A stretch of 64,000 nucleotides of DNA from Blastobasis lacticolella (taxonomy: Eukaryota; Arthropoda; Insecta; Lepidoptera; Blastobasidae): positions 15,615,545 through 15,679,544 of the forward strand of contig LR990042.1 in NCBI GenBank assembly GCA_905147135.1, read 5' to 3'. The notes under the pieces are model-generated. The model searched no databases. It had not been told where the DNA came from and worked only from the letters and a program-made list of their open reading frames with translations. Positions 1 to 11,964 of this stretch are shown piece by piece; position 1 is the first letter of the stretch; every line of letters starts with the position of its first letter. The position numbers were made by a program, and so were the translations under genes.

Positions 1-249
1 TCAAATTGAAGGGTGATATGTCACCGACATCTTGTTTTGGCACGAATTTTGAAGTTACTACACATAACTGCTACAAATAAATTAAATAAATTGTGTGTTT
101 TTTATTATTACACGTAAGTATTCAATATACCCTTTCTTAAGTGTAAGTGCGTAGTGACTACATATGTTACTATTATTGAAGAATATTTTTGTTTAATATT
201 TACATAGTATTTGAATCTGCGAATGTAAATTATTTTGACAAATTTTAGA

Positions 250-1621
250 ATGCCGGGTCGTCAAATTTCTGTACGGCAGATAGAATTACTGGTGGAGTGG
301 GCCGAGGAGCACAGAATGGTGGCATTGGGCCGGTTCACAGGCGGAGCTCTAGCTGCCCAAACGGTTAGGCAGGCTTGGGAGCAGCTCGCGCTGCGCCTCA
401 ACTCAGTGGCGCAAGGCGCTTCGAAGTCGGTGGCCCAGTGGCGGAGAGTAAGTACTTAGTAGTATACTATATTCGATTACATTTTTTTTTGCTTTGAACG
501 CATGTAAATGTTAATACGATTTCAAACTCTTAATTTGATACCTAATATTAATCCCTAACCATCCCATTGCATGTTTTTGTAATTCTAATTTTAACATTTT
601 GCTTGTGAAGTACTGGATAGAGTTCAAGGCCAAGACGAAGTCTAAGGCTGCGGACTCTAGACGGAGTGCATCCGCCACTGGTGCAGGGCCGTCAAGAGTT
701 GCGCCACTGAGCGAGCTCGAGGACCGGGTGCTGGCCGTGATCGGTCGGGTGGCGGTAGAGGGCTTACGAGGTGTACGAATACCTATTAATGTAAGTCTTT
801 ACTTAATTTTTCTTTTACAATTCCAAATTTGAAGGAAAAATTATTAAATATTAATATTTAGGAATTCCTAACATTTTGTGCAGATACCATCAACAGCTCC
901 TCCTCTTGCTGCGTCTGTTCCTTCAGCCACTCCTTCAGAAGTGGAGATGGACGAGGAGTGGCTGGAAGAGGAGGACTGCTCGCCGATACCACCGCCCTCT
1001 TCCGAGCACGAGCGGGCAAGCCCCCGGCCAGCACAAGCCATCACACCTCGGGCAACTCCACCAATAGCAGGCTCTTCTCAGCCGATGCCCGGTGCGGTCA
1101 TATAGTTATATTTTAGCATTCTTTAAATGTAGGGATAATTAACAAAATGCTAATTATTTTGTTTTGTTTTCAGCTCCTCTAAATGAACAGGAACCGAGGC
1201 AGACGAGACCGCAAAGGCCGCCAAGGCGCTGTAAGTAAATGTTATCTATAACATAGCTCATCATCATACTTTCTATGACACTTGCCATTTTTATTAACTC
1301 ATATAGTCAGTATGTTTTCAGATGCAACTCCATAAATGCTTCTAGTCGTTAATAAGATCAATTTTTATAATTGCAGTCCGTGATGCTGGTCCTCCTCGGT
1401 GGGCTGTTCTACTTGAGGAGAGGCATATTGCGGCTGAGGAGAGGATAGCGGCTGCGATGGAGCAGCATGCCGCTGCGCAGGAGCAGCAAGCTGCTGCTAT
1501 GCATCAGCTTGTTGCTTCGCATCAGCAACATGCTGCTTTAATGGAGCGAATAGCCGCTGCGCAGGAGGACACGGTCCTCATATTAGCGGAACTCCGAGAC
1601 GGCGTCAGGCGGCAACACTAG
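250..1621 (+). CDS. Five-exon Myb/SANT-like DNA-binding protein, Harbinger-associated
   Basis: Exons read as 250-447, 611-790, 884-1091, 1174-1230 and 1377-1621. Every intron has GT-AG ends and the phases agree, giving 888 nt or 295 residues ending in TAG. The start is the ATG at 250; an in-frame TTG 15 nt upstream is not a plausible start. Residues about 5-90 resemble the trihelix/Myb-SANT domain of PIF/Harbinger accessory proteins and zeste-like regulators, with several conserved Trp. The middle is Pro/Ser and acidic (residues about 125-190). The C-terminus (about 220-290) is an Ala/Gln/His/Glu-rich helix, probably a coiled coil. Such proteins bind transposon ends and work with the transposase. 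Exons are GC-rich compared with the introns. It has no internal stop, unlike nearly every other element in the window. The family call is by resemblance; it could be a domesticated host regulator. Confidence 0.72.
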
Positions 1622-2275
1622 GTCTTTTATTTAGATTTTCATCTCTATTTTCATCACCAAACACACAAACCTGATGGCGGCTATCAGCACATTGCCTTGC
1701 TGTATGAGTATCGTAACTAACCTTATAGTCAGATGTTGGAAACCTTCGACACGTAGGTGCTTAAATATTACTCTAACTGCCAAACGGATTTTAATAAAGC
1801 GAGGCTATGAACGATTTCTATTAAATTGGCTTACTTGCAAATAAAAAACAGTAGCGAAATTGGTCCATCCGTTCGGGAACTACGATGTCAAACTTTTATC
1901 ATTTACAATCATCATCATCTTAGCGTCTACCGCGGCTTATGCCAGAGTCCGTATTCCTACTAGATTTCCTCTCATTCAAACTGTCTTCAGTTACATTCAC
2001 TAAGTAGTTACTTATTAGGGATTAAATGTAAATTAAAAACTAATATATCTTAATGTTTATTTATTTACAGATCGCAACGTTCGTGAAAGAAAATATTATT
2101 TAATCTAGCAATATAATTATTTACAATAAATTAGTTTATTTAAAATTTGCTTGAATATTTATTTCTTACAAAGAGCAAGTTACACAGCAAGATATTATTT
2201 TATATTATTTTTTTATGTTATACGCAAGACAAACAGACAAGTGGGCTACGTGATGGAAAGTGGTCACGCGTAGTT
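1622..2275 (+). other. 3' flank of the Myb-like gene
   Basis: AT-rich and without a convincing coding stretch. An AATAAA at 1793-1798, about 170 nt after the stop codon, is a plausible polyadenylation signal for the Myb-like transcript. Nothing else is recognised. Confidence 0.4.
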
Positions 2276-2700
2276 TCAAGATGTATAAGAAATGAAAGAG
2301 TGTAATAAAGTAGACGCACAGTGTTCAAATTTTATAAGATGTGCTCGTCTTTCGCTGACACGGTGTAGTGCAGACGAGACAGGTAGAGTACCGTCGTTGC
2401 CGGTGGTTGGACCCGGTTTCTGCAGTGCCGCACTGATTCTGCGTACCGCGACGTGTACTCTTCTTTCTTTGGGCCTTAATGAAGCCCTCTTCATTCTCAG
2501 TGGCAACACGAGGTGCAGATTGTTTCTAGGTGGAAGTCCTCGTGAGATATTTGCGCAGTGTCGATGCGCGGACAGCTGTTTGTGGCGCTGCGGGTGCAGG
2601 CTGGCGGGTGGTTCGAGCCCTTGCCAGTGGTTGGCGCGGGCTGGGAGGCGGGGCGCGAGCGCCGAGTCTCGCGATGCTCCGGCCGAGCCCATATGAGCAC
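2276..2700 (-). other. GC-rich open stretch, product not recognised
   Basis: A GC-rich island with long open frames on both strands, the longest on the minus strand being about 138 codons (2692-2276). The base composition resembles the exons of the neighbouring Harbinger-derived genes. I recognise no domain. It may be a decayed exon of the minus-strand Harbinger gene, or simply GC-rich DNA that lacks stops. Confidence 0.2.
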
Positions 2701-2954
2701 CTACGATACGATACTACAATAGGCATTATGTAGGCCGGATTCCTCGTTAATTCCTCATACATAGCATGGGTGGCACCGTGACACCAACAGCTCTTTCAGC
2801 GTCTCCCACTCTAAAAGGATATGACAGAAGAGAAAAAATGGAAGGAAGTGGAGTCAATGTTATTTGCGTCGGTATTTATAAGCTTGAGCTGCGCCACCCT
2901 CATATTAGATGGGCCGGAGTACTTGTTAGTTCCTTATAGCGCTGTAAAACCAGC

Positions 2955-3364
2955 ACCTTCTTTAATGCCTTGCGCTCCACAGCCTGTGTACAAGCGCCTC
3001 CCTCGTACCGTCTGAAACCTCCTCTCCGTCAGGGCTGTCACGGAGGCTTCGGTGCGGTTGGCCACTGTCAGCATCATCAAACTGCGTCTCGGGAAAGGAT
3101 AATCACGCGCCATAATTTATAGTATATGTAAAGTTGTTGATTTAAATAAATTGATAAGGTATTGTACCTGCTTGACAAGCACAAGTGATTTAAAGATTTA
3201 TCACAGATTAATTATTTCAATTTACACAAAGACGGGATAAAATATATTACCCATCTCTTTAACAATATAAACCTAATAAAACTGAAAGCCCAAATCGTAG
3301 TGTAATACATAATATTTTCTTACCTTTCCAACTCAGCTGGTTAATAGTGACCATCGCCGGATTC
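2955..3364 (-). pseudogene. Harbinger-type transposase remnant, unit 1
   Basis: A 41-nt mini-exon lies at 3364-3324 on the minus strand, bounded by an AG acceptor and a GTAAG donor. It carries an in-frame stop here and has a near copy at 5627-5587. Further downstream, minus-strand 3110-2955 reads as an acidic segment ending in the pattern REALVHRLW, similar to the C-terminal tail of PIF/Harbinger transposases. Opposite orientation to the Myb-like gene is the usual arrangement in these elements. The catalytic core is not visible in this copy. Confidence 0.35.
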
Positions 3365-3540
3365 CTAAGCACAAATATTTGCTTAGCACTGGCGATGTCA
3401 TGAATTGGTATTCTCTATCGCTTCGGTGCAACCTTGAATACGGTGCCGCGACGGTGACCATCACGTAGAGCACATGACCTCTCTATTTTTTATCGAATTT
3501 AGGCGAACAAATTAGATATCTCTTTATGACCTTTGCTAAG

Positions 3541-4045
3541 TAGGGGTTAATGTATATTTTCAAATTGAACGGTTATATGTCACTGACTGACATGTTGTTT
3601 GTTTACATAGAATCGCACATCTATAGTTTTAGGTAAATATTTTTAGAAATAAATACCAATAATAGGTTTTTGTGAAACCAAAACATCATAATTATGTAAG
3701 TATTCAATATTCCTTAAGAGTAAGTGCATAGTAACTTTATGTATATCTATTCTTTGGCATAAGTAATAGTTTGTAAATGTAGAAGAAATTTTCGGTAAGA
3801 GTAAAGGATATGCGCTTACTTATCTATTAACTGAATTTGCAATTTGAATTGTTTTATCAAATTTCAGAATGCCGCCTGCCGGGCCGTTGAAAATTGGCCA
3901 TTCAGTGGATGAAAATACCAATGTAGTAGGTCGGGAAAAAGGTGGCTGTGGTCCGGTTTACAGGTTGAGCTCTACCTGCCTAAGCCTTAAGATATACATG
4001 GAAGCAGTCGGCTAGCACTATGTTTGAATTCAGTGTCACAGAAAA
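3541..4045 (+). pseudogene. Decayed duplicate of Myb-like gene leader and exon 1
   Basis: The stretch from 3560 repeats the start of the window (TCAAATTGA, then a G/A-TATGTCAC motif, then the CTTGTTT/TTGTTTG segment). From 3868 it repeats exon 1 of the Myb-like gene (ATGCCG, later GGTCCGGTTTACAGG and GAGCTCTA). It has many substitutions and indels and no usable frame. No later exon is seen, so this is a pseudogene copy from a second Harbinger unit placed next to the first. Confidence 0.6.
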
Positions 4046-4900
4046 TGGTACCTACAACATAACATTATTTATATTGATACGATCAAATTCGTGAATATGA
4101 GTAGTAGGATTAAAATGAAAATAAAAGCCTAATTGTGTGTATTAAATTTAATTACAGTTCGCAACGGATCGTCATGTTTGCAGCATCGCGTGTCTTCCTT
4201 CAACGGTCACCACTGAAAAGCCTTTGTACCAGCAGCATCTCAACCATCAGCATTCCAAACAAGAATAATATCTAGCCAACAAGCCTCTCCATTCCATTGT
4301 ACACCCTCCATGTTCAATGCAGGAGCATCAATGCATAACCACCTTAAGAATCATATTCCTTTGTACTATAGTGCAGTTGTTAAACGGTGTTTATAGCATT
4401 CAGGAACTATTTATTTATTTAATACTAGCTTTTGGACGCGACTTCGACCGCGTTGATATCGTTTTATTCTATTACTATTTCTTCATCACTCTTAATATTT
4501 TTTTGTAAATATATTCAATGTACAGACACACTTTTTTACTGTTTTAAAAAAAATACTCCGGGAGTAAAGGACGAGTTCTTTAGGCACAGAGGACAGCTAA
4601 TTCTTCCTTCTTTTAGTAAACTGATTTTGGATAAAGTTGCACTAAATGCCGTGAATTTTATTGTAGCGGTAAAAGAACATTTTCTTGAGAAGGTAATGCG
4701 CTTATGCTTTTGTACTGTACCTATGCCTTGATATCGCATTAGTTCGAAGCGTAAATAGGTGGGTTGTTAATGTGATCACCACTTTTAGTTACAATACAAT
4801 AATACAATTTAAAATAGCGTCGTATTGATTGTCATTGTATAACTCATGTTTTGTATAAAGTTATAAATCATTAATATACTATATCAAATATATTTTCTGT
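4046..4900. other. Intergenic; degenerate interspersed-repeat motif
   Basis: No supported gene. At about 4427-4455 there is a motif of the form ACTAGCTTTTG..CGCGACTTCG.CCGCGT. A related motif occurs near 12685 and, mirrored, near 33490. It is a widely scattered lepidopteran repeat end. Confidence 0.3.
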
Positions 4901-4904
4901 TATG

Positions 4905-4985
4905 AAAATCCTCCTCGTCATCCTTTAGCCGAATTACGGCTACGTAAGCGCCATCGATGCACCCGATTACACCAGAAAGTCTATA
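4905..4985 (-). pseudogene. PIF/Harbinger transposase fragment (catalytic block)
   Basis: On the minus strand this reads SGVIGCIDGAYVAVIR followed by KDDEE, closely matching the HARBI1/PIF block that carries the first catalytic Asp (the D of GCIDG). Frame is lost on both sides. Lying between the decayed Myb-like copy and the 5587-5627 mini-exon, it belongs to Harbinger unit 2. Confidence 0.62.
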
Positions 4986-5586
4986 ATTCTCTCAAAAATA
5001 ATGTGCCGGGATATGTGGGCATGTAGTCATTCGCCGTATAGTATTATTGTCAACAGCAAGTAAGCGTACACACGATTAGGTTTAGGTCTCAATATGTCCG
5101 TATGACCGAGAGTTTAGGGTTAAATTTAGGTGTTGTGAAAATACATTTCAGCATAGCATTTCTTGTATTCTTACACCAACTTACCCTATACCGAAAAAGT
5201 TACATTTTCTATTAGATTATTTATTAATTTGGTTAGGCACAGTGCGCGAAAGACCAGTCTGCACTTAGGTATAGCGTCCCTGTCACTATTTTTGTTGGTC
5301 ACTGTTCTGTCAAATTTAGTTCAATTTTTAGCTGCACGCAAAGTTAAATAGAGTTTCATCTTTAAAGTCCCGAGATTATCAGCGGAACTATAAACATTAT
5401 TATAAGTATATAGTCAGGCTACAGAGAACAGCGCCACTCTTCATACTAAATATTATAGTACAGATTATCTATTTCAATTTATAAAGAGAGCAAAGTATTA
5501 AAGAGACAGTCTCTTTGAATTTATCATATAAACCTTCTAAAACTCCAAGCCTAAATTGTAGTTCATTGCGTATTACTTCTTCTTAC

Positions 5587-5627
5587 CTTTCCAACTCAGC
5601 CGGATAATAGTGGCCATCACCGGATTC
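5587..5627 (-). pseudogene. Harbinger mini-exon, unit 2 copy
   Basis: Near-identical to 3324-3364 including both splice sites (TAG acceptor, GTAAG donor), but without the stop codon. It encodes the pattern SGDGHYYPAELER. The repeated pair shows that the two Harbinger units share gene structure. Confidence 0.4.
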
Positions 5628-5664
5628 CTATAAAACACTACTCTCTAGCAGTTACTTTAAAAAA

Positions 5665-6315
5665 GTGTTTGACAATCGAAGTGGCTATGGATTTGACGTA
5701 CCGGGTGATCATCACCACGATACGCAATACCAATTATTGAACTATCGATACAAAAACATCTGTCAAACATTTTTATGGTGTACATGAATTAATTGACGTC
5801 ATCTCAGTTGAACACTGGAAATAGCGAATGCCTAAATTGTTCTAGTCTACATTGCTGCTCTATGGCCACAAACTTATTTGACCCGGTGGCCAAAACTGAA
5901 ACTATGGAAACTTCATTCTGAAATGTGATTAAAATGACATGTCAATGCCAAGAACAGCGACGCCGTCACCGCTCATACAAGTTTACATTCGAAATGTGTT
6001 TGACAATCAAAGTGGCTATGGATTTGACGTACTGAGTGATAATCACCACCATACGCAATACCAATTATTGAATTATGGTGTTCTATGTATAATTAGTATG
6101 TATTTAAAAAAAAAAAAGTATTTAAGTAGTATATCAGTTATTTAGCACCCATAGTACAAGCTTTGCTTAGTTTGGGGCTAGATGGCGCTGTGTGAATTTG
6201 TCCACGAATATTTATTTATTTATTATTATTATTATTAATTATCGATACAAAAATATATGTTATATGACGTCATCTCAGTTGAACACTAGCCATAGCGAAT
6301 ACCAAATTAGGGTTT
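5665..6315. repeat. Tandem direct duplication split by a SINE fragment
   Basis: 5665-5840 is repeated at about 5992-6315. Both copies share a block beginning GTGTTTGACAATC and ending in CCAATTATTGAA, then ATCGATACAAAAA and GACGTCATCTCAGTTGAACA. In the second copy the two blocks are separated by the SINE fragment at 6075-6237, so that insertion came after the duplication. Confidence 0.7.
6075..6237 (+). mobile_element. 5'-truncated tRNA-SINE (family 1)
   Basis: Carries only the 3' body of the SINE seen complete at 30131-30355: GGGGCTAGATGGCGCTGTG followed by an (ATT)n tail. Short AATTAT-like flanks on both sides fit a target duplication. Confidence 0.65.
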
Positions 6316-6429
6316 AGTGGACATCTTATGTCAAATTTAGTTGAACACTGAGTTAGCCAATAGCCCCGCAGGTACCAAATGTATGGTACATTAATGGGAT
6401 AAATTAGGCTAGGATATATTTGAAAATAG

Positions 6430-7327
6430 GAAAAAATATTATATTTTACTCGTGGATAACTTTTCAAACTACGTAGAGGTGGGACAACTGAATAATATAG
6501 CTTGTAATAACATAATAACATTTTTAAAGGATACATTTTCTAGACACGGTATACCGTCAGAATTAGTAACAGACAACGGTCCAGCTTATCGCTCGTATGA
6601 GTTCAACAAATTCATGAAATCCTGGGAAATACGGCAGGTTACATCTTCGCCAGACTATCCATAGTCCAATGGCTAAAGTGAAAGGAGTGTTTAAACGATT
6701 ATAACCTCATTAAAAAAATGCGTTTACTCTGGAGACAACATTTATATTAGTTTATTAAATTATAGAACCACACCCCGGTAATGGTATAGATTCTCCATCT
6801 CAGATATTGATGGGCCGACATCTAAATACTAGATTACCAGTTAATCAACAATTGTTCACAGAAGTGATTGATAATAAACGCAATTATGAAGCAATTATGG
6901 CTCAAAAGTTATAAGACAAAAGGTACTACGATAGCTCAACTAGAGATGGATAACTTAAAACCTGGCAGTAAGGCTACATTAGTTGATTCAGGTCAATGAA
7001 AATCGGTTACTATCGTAGCGTCCACAGCAGCGCCACGTTCGTTGGTGGTTCAAGACGCGCGCGGGCGACTGTACTGCCGCACGCGCCGGCATCTCGTGCA
7101 GCGCGCGGCTGCCGAGCCGGCTGCGGAGATGCCGCCGCCTGCGTCTGCGCCATTCAAAACAGAGCCCTCGTCGCTTGAGATAAAGGCCACAGGTAATGAG
7201 AGTGTCAGCGCTGCCGTCAAACGGCAACAAAATACCATGATAAATCAGTCAAAATTAAAAACACGAATTGCCCAACAACATCTAAGTCAAGTGGTACCTA
7301 CGTTTTAAATACTTAATGTTATCTATT
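6430..7327 (+). pseudogene. Ty3/gypsy integrase remnant, left arm
   Basis: 6452-6664 reads as an integrase core with LVTDNGPAYRSYEF (second catalytic Asp). A stop then precedes the expected SNG..E region. Downstream frames (6770-7308) give GMGR/LMGRHLNTRLP and a C-terminal tail ending at TAA 7308. Several stops and frameshifts separate the pieces. It resembles Ty3/gypsy elements of the K02A2.6 type. No protease or RT lies on this side because the arm begins inside integrase. Confidence 0.7.
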
Positions 7328-7730
7328 TGTAACATTATTATACAAACCTACCTTGCGGCTCCATTATATCTAAAAATTAGTATAGGTACCTAGGTATAGT
7401 AACTTTATGATTATATTATATAACTATTCGTTCAATGGTACCCAGTTATTGTATTGTATATAAGTACCTACCTAATATAAAAATGTATTTAAGCTAATAA
7501 TTAAAAAGGACTTAAATTCAATTCATGTTACATAATTCTGGGACTTATTAACTAAGAGAGACATCTTAGATTTATTCATATAAATTGTTCTGTGTAATGA
7601 AGTGAAGCTATGCCTTCTGCTTATGAAACTATACTTTTCACTGATTTTTTTAACATACATTTTTAATGTATACCCTCAATTGACATAATAAACAGTGTTA
7701 ATCGAACTCTTGTGTGTTTCACTTGCTACA
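7328..7730 (+). repeat. Gypsy 3' LTR, left arm
   Basis: Begins TGTAACATTATT and ends CACTTGCTACA. The end matches the LTR end beside the primer site at 44227 and the mirrored copy near 39290. An AATAAA lies near 7687. The start is placed by the TG...CA rule and is less certain than the end. Confidence 0.5.
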
Positions 7731-8580
7731 TGTATATCCTAACATTGTGTAATAAAGTTAGTGCTCTTGAAAAGAAAATAGACAATCAAAATGCTCTGAT
7801 TGCGAACCAAAAATAAGGCGTTAATAAAACTAAAAACCCCAACTGCTATTAAAAAACTAAAAGGTTAGAAATAAAACAAAAGTATTCTTTAAAGTACTTT
7901 TTTTAGTTTCCGCTTTTTAGTTTAATTATCAGTACAATTTTTTCGAATAAGACTTTTTATAAAAGCATTGATTTTTGATGAAATGTAATCAAATTACTTT
8001 TAAGTATATAAGTTACTATATTAGTAAATAAGGTACTCTCTCACTGATACTGGAGCCTAAACTGTAACTTTTCAGATCATTCCCGTTGTAACCCAAATTA
8101 AAAAAATGGGGGACAACCAAGGACTTCTATATACTAGCGTATGGACCAGTTCTTTGATCAAAGGTCATAGCACTACTTCATTGGAGCTAAAATTGCAATG
8201 GAGCAGCAACGTCGTCTCAGTGACATGACGTTTTGACTAAGTGTGTGAATGGTCGCTTTTTCAATGTTTAAATTTAAAAATATTTGCTAAACTAATCAGG
8301 TAACTAATCAAAACTACATTAAAACCATTATTATCTTGTAAATGGACTCTACGCCTGAGTATTATGTTACATTTTTGAGATAGTTATTATGATGTACACT
8401 TTGGCGTTTATGGAAAATAGTATTAGGAATACTAATTTATTACTAGATTATCCAGATTAGTAATTGTATTTAATGATTAAAATCATTTACAATCGCGTGA
8501 CCCTAATTGGTACCCACACAACAATAAGTGAAATAATCTAAGTTAAGATTTATTAAAAAAATTTGGTAATAAAGGTCTTG
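7731..8580. other. Intergenic, AT-rich
   Basis: No supported gene or element ends. Mirrored at about 38400-39285 in the right arm with minor differences. Confidence 0.4.
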
Positions 8581-8636
8581 GCTAAAAAATACCCGGAGTC
8601 GCCAGACATGTCATACATGCTATTATTATATTCATA

Positions 8637-9320
8637 ATGGCGGCCCTAACTATCTATCACCAGAATGTACGTGAACTGCGCACTAAAAACGAGACTTTCC
8701 TAAGAAACGTGAGACTCAGCAACTCCGACGTTATCACTTTGACCGAGACATGGCTGGTGGAAGGAATATCAAACAGCGAGCTTTTCGATGACAGATATTT
8801 AGTGTGGCGTCGTGATCACGATTACGACGCAACAGGGCAGTCGCGGGGTGGTGGTGTTATTATAGCGGTCCGTCGCGATATAGCAGCATCTACTAAATTG
8901 GATTGGCCGTCCAGTGCCGAAGACCTATGGGTAACACTGCCATTGCGCAGTAGTTGCCTTAGGTCTGTATATAAGTTACATCTATGCACTTTATACCTGT
9001 ATGAACAAAACCGTGGTAACAACTTTGCGACTCAACTAGCTAACTTCATGGACAAATTATTGCAATTAACCGTAAATCACCCTCTTGACAAATTCGTAAT
9101 CCTTGGTGATTTTAATAAGAGCTACATCGACTGGGTTGCCGCTGACGTTGGACTTCGCCCGGTTGCACCACCGGTCAACTTTATGATGGAGTTTACCGAC
9201 ACCTTGGAGCTATGTAATCTTAGCCAGTTTAATGCTGCCGCTAATTTTCAAGGGAAATATTATACTTGGTGCTCTCCAACGACACTGTCTCCGTATTTGC
9301 ATCTTCTAACCCTTTACTAG
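8637..9320 (+). pseudogene. LINE ORF2: apurinic-type endonuclease domain
   Basis: A 227-codon frame. It has the N-terminal QNVR motif, TETWL with the catalytic Glu at residue ~38, an RGGGV motif and GDFN around residue 162. The expected distal SxH segment is out of frame: the frame shifts near 9290 and ends at TAG 9318-9320. This domain would nick target DNA to prime reverse transcription. Broken, so not functional. Confidence 0.75.
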
Positions 9321-9590
9321 TCGAAGATTCATATCATAGATCTCTTGTAATCCGTGCTGACTTTGTATAGCTGCACCTATTGGATGTACCATTTTATTCC
9401 ATTATCAACAATTTATGAGACAGCTATATACCTGAACGAGTAACATATACTCCTTCTTATCCCCCTTGGTATAGTACACCTCTCATCAAAATTTTAAAAG
9501 AAAAGTCAAAATTTTTAGCTAAGTTCCAACATCTATGGTAATATTTCTGACCATAATGCGTTTTGTTTACTGCGCGACAGGGCCAAAACT

Positions 9591-11094
9591 TTGGAGCGTA
9601 AATGTTACGATGCGTATATGTCGACCATCGAGGACTCCATCACGACCAATCCAAGAGCGTTCTGGACGTTTATTAAGAGCAAACGTGTTAGCAATAACTA
9701 TCCTTCAAGTATGTTTTATGCGGATTCCACGTCTGACACTGATCCTGGCATATGTGAGCTGTTCTCCAAATATTTTCAATCGACCTTTGTTGACACCGAG
9801 TCGGCTGCAGTTGTTACCGGAACTATAGACAGTCCTAACTCGGTCTGTGACATCACGTCTATTGAGGTGGACGTTGATAAGGTGCACAGGCTGTTGGGGT
9901 GTCTGGATCTGGGCAAATCTGCTGGACCTGATGGTCTTCCAGCGCTGTTTCTGGTCCGTTGTGCGGCTGAGTTGGCATTACCTGTCTCCTTGTTGATCAA
10001 ACGTTTGCTGCAGGAGGGCGTCATGCCTTATCTGTGGATATCTGCTTTAATTACACCTATTCATAAGAAAGGATCCAAGGATGACGTCGGAAACTACAAA
10101 CCTATTTCGAAGCTTTGCCTGCTTGCGAAGGTGCTTGAACGCTTAGTTTGCAACCAGCTATATTCCTCTATCCAATCCAGCCTATTGTCCTAAAAACATG
10201 GCTTTGTGAGAGGTAGGTCCACGGTATCGAATGGTAACAAAGGCTACCAAACAGACGCTATCTATACCGACCTTCGACCGTATCGACCATGACATTCTTT
10301 TAGAGAAGCTTTTCGGTCTAGGTATTCGTGGCGATTTGTTCCGGTGGTTTATCTCTTATGTGAAGAATAGGACGCAGGCAGTTGTTTTAAATGGGCATTC
10401 GTCTGCTTGGAGAGCAGTACCGTCAGGCGTGCCCCAGGGATCTCTGCTGGGTCCGCTTCTTTTTGTGGCGTTTGTCAATGACATCGGCAGCTGTTTCCTC
10501 AAGTCTAAATTTGTCCTGTTTGCAGACGACATGAAAATATATAGAACAGTGGATAGTTTTACCGATGCGTCTCTGCTACAGGAAGATCTTCTAAGACTTG
10601 ATCGCTATTGTGGGCTCAATAAGCTGGACCTTAACGTATCTAAATGCACTGTAGTAAGCTTTTCACGCAAGAAGCAGCTGTTAGTATATGACTACAGTAT
10701 TCAAAATGAAATTCTATCACGATCTAACTCCACACGTGACCTGGGAGTTATACTCGATAATCAGTTAACATACGGGAGTCACGTTGACCAGGTGGTTAGC
10801 AAGGCTTCTCGTGCTCTAGGCTTTGTCCTTCGTTGTAGGAAGTCACTTAAAAGGATGAAAACGCTTAAGTTTCTGTACTGTGCTTATGTCAGAAGTCATC
10901 TTGAATACGCGAGTCAGGTCTGGAGTACGCACTATAATATTCACTCTGATAAGCTAGAAAAACTGCAGAGGAAATTTACCAGATTTCTTAGTTTTAAGTT
11001 TAAAATATGTAAAGTTGAATACGAGAAACGTTGTATCCGGTTTCACTTGCTACCTCTCTCTATTCGCAGAGAAATTGCAGATATTGCGTTTTGA
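9591..11094 (+). pseudogene. LINE ORF2: reverse transcriptase, broken
   Basis: 9591-10193 covers the region before RT and RT motifs 0-1 (KSAGPDGLP, then PIHKKGSKDDVGNYKPIS). It stops at a TAA in the -VLS- region. 10231-11094 resumes with FDRIDHDILLEKL, PSGVPQGSLLGPLLF and the catalytic FADDMK, then the thumb. The palm-A Asp segment (TDYSKAF in the right arm) is destroyed here by a frameshift around 10225-10270. The ORF stops at 11094. Confidence 0.78.
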
Positions 11095-11646
11095 TGAAGA
11101 TTGCTGAGTCCAAAATTGATTGTCCACTACTTCTGTCTAACTTGTTTTAAATGTTCCATATTTCCACTTACGTAGTAAAGAATTACTCCATACTCCATAC
11201 GCTCGCACAAATTATCGCATGAACAGTTTTATGTTGCGATCGGCAAGGGCATTTAATGATTTATCCGCTGATGAGCATATTGACTTGTTTTTCAGTAGCG
11301 TTACGGAAGTTAGAAACATTATGGTTAAGACCTTTATTTCTAAGTAGGTACGATATATATACTTAATGTATGTATAACACAGTATTGGTTCTGTACAAGT
11401 GCCTACCAGCACTAAACATTTCAATGTACTAGAATGTTATAGACAATTTATTAAATTTATCTGTGGTGTCTCGTAAATGGCTGATGGAAATTATGCTATT
11501 ATACTTATCTTATTGTTGTGAGCTGTGAGACAGCCAAATATAATAAAATAAATATAATATTATAAGATTATAATAAAAGATATATAATAATTTACTGCAA
11601 AATCGATGTGGAATACTAGATATTTTTTTATAAAAGGTACAATCTC

Positions 11647-11912
11647 CATACAAAAAATCAATTGCTCTTCGTTAATCTCGCTAAACTCAAAAACGGCTGG
11701 ACAGATTTGAATAATTCTTCTTTTGTTTTGTTGGTTATAATACAGGAGTGATATGTACTAAAGAAAAAAAAAGGGTAATTGTTTTACTTTGAGTTTCAGG
11801 GATCCCAATATAGTAGCGAACAAAACATAAAAAGAATGATTGAAATCGGTCTAGCCGTTTTCGAGTTTTAGCGAGACTAACGCACTACAATTAATTTTTA
11901 CATAGGTATAGA
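11647..11912. mobile_element. MITE with ~80-bp inverted ends, left arm
   Basis: The ends read TTAATCTCGCTAAACTC..AAACGGCTGGAC and, inverted, TTAGTCTCGCTAAAACTCG..AACGGCTAGACC. The AAAACGGCTGGACCGATTTG motif is very common in Lepidoptera. No coding content. Mirrored at about 34945-35205. Confidence 0.65.
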
Positions 11913-11964
11913 TAAATGGAACAGAATAAAAATGTTATTACGAAGTATTAAAATATGTATCAGA

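Larger units (their letters stand above)
8581..11540 (+). mobile_element. 5'-truncated CR1/Jockey-group LINE, left arm
   Basis: No ORF1 is seen. The element starts near the endonuclease ATG (8637) and ends in an A-rich AATAAAATAAATA tail near 11540. Its ORF2 is broken into three main pieces (endonuclease, thumb/linker, reverse transcriptase). The mirrored copy is 35290-38400. The right arm keeps a ~150-bp linker segment lost here near 9370, and a palm-A region damaged here near 10230. Confidence 0.8.

Noticed and set aside
103..104. Clear furin site in the errantivirus envelope
   Set aside because: Residue positions in Env: only a KR pair precedes the conserved block and the upstream Arg is missing, so cleavage was noted as uncertain.
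4317..4739. Small plus- and minus-strand ORFs near 4.3-4.7 kb
   Set aside because: AT-rich, low complexity, overlapping on both strands, no domain and no splice support.
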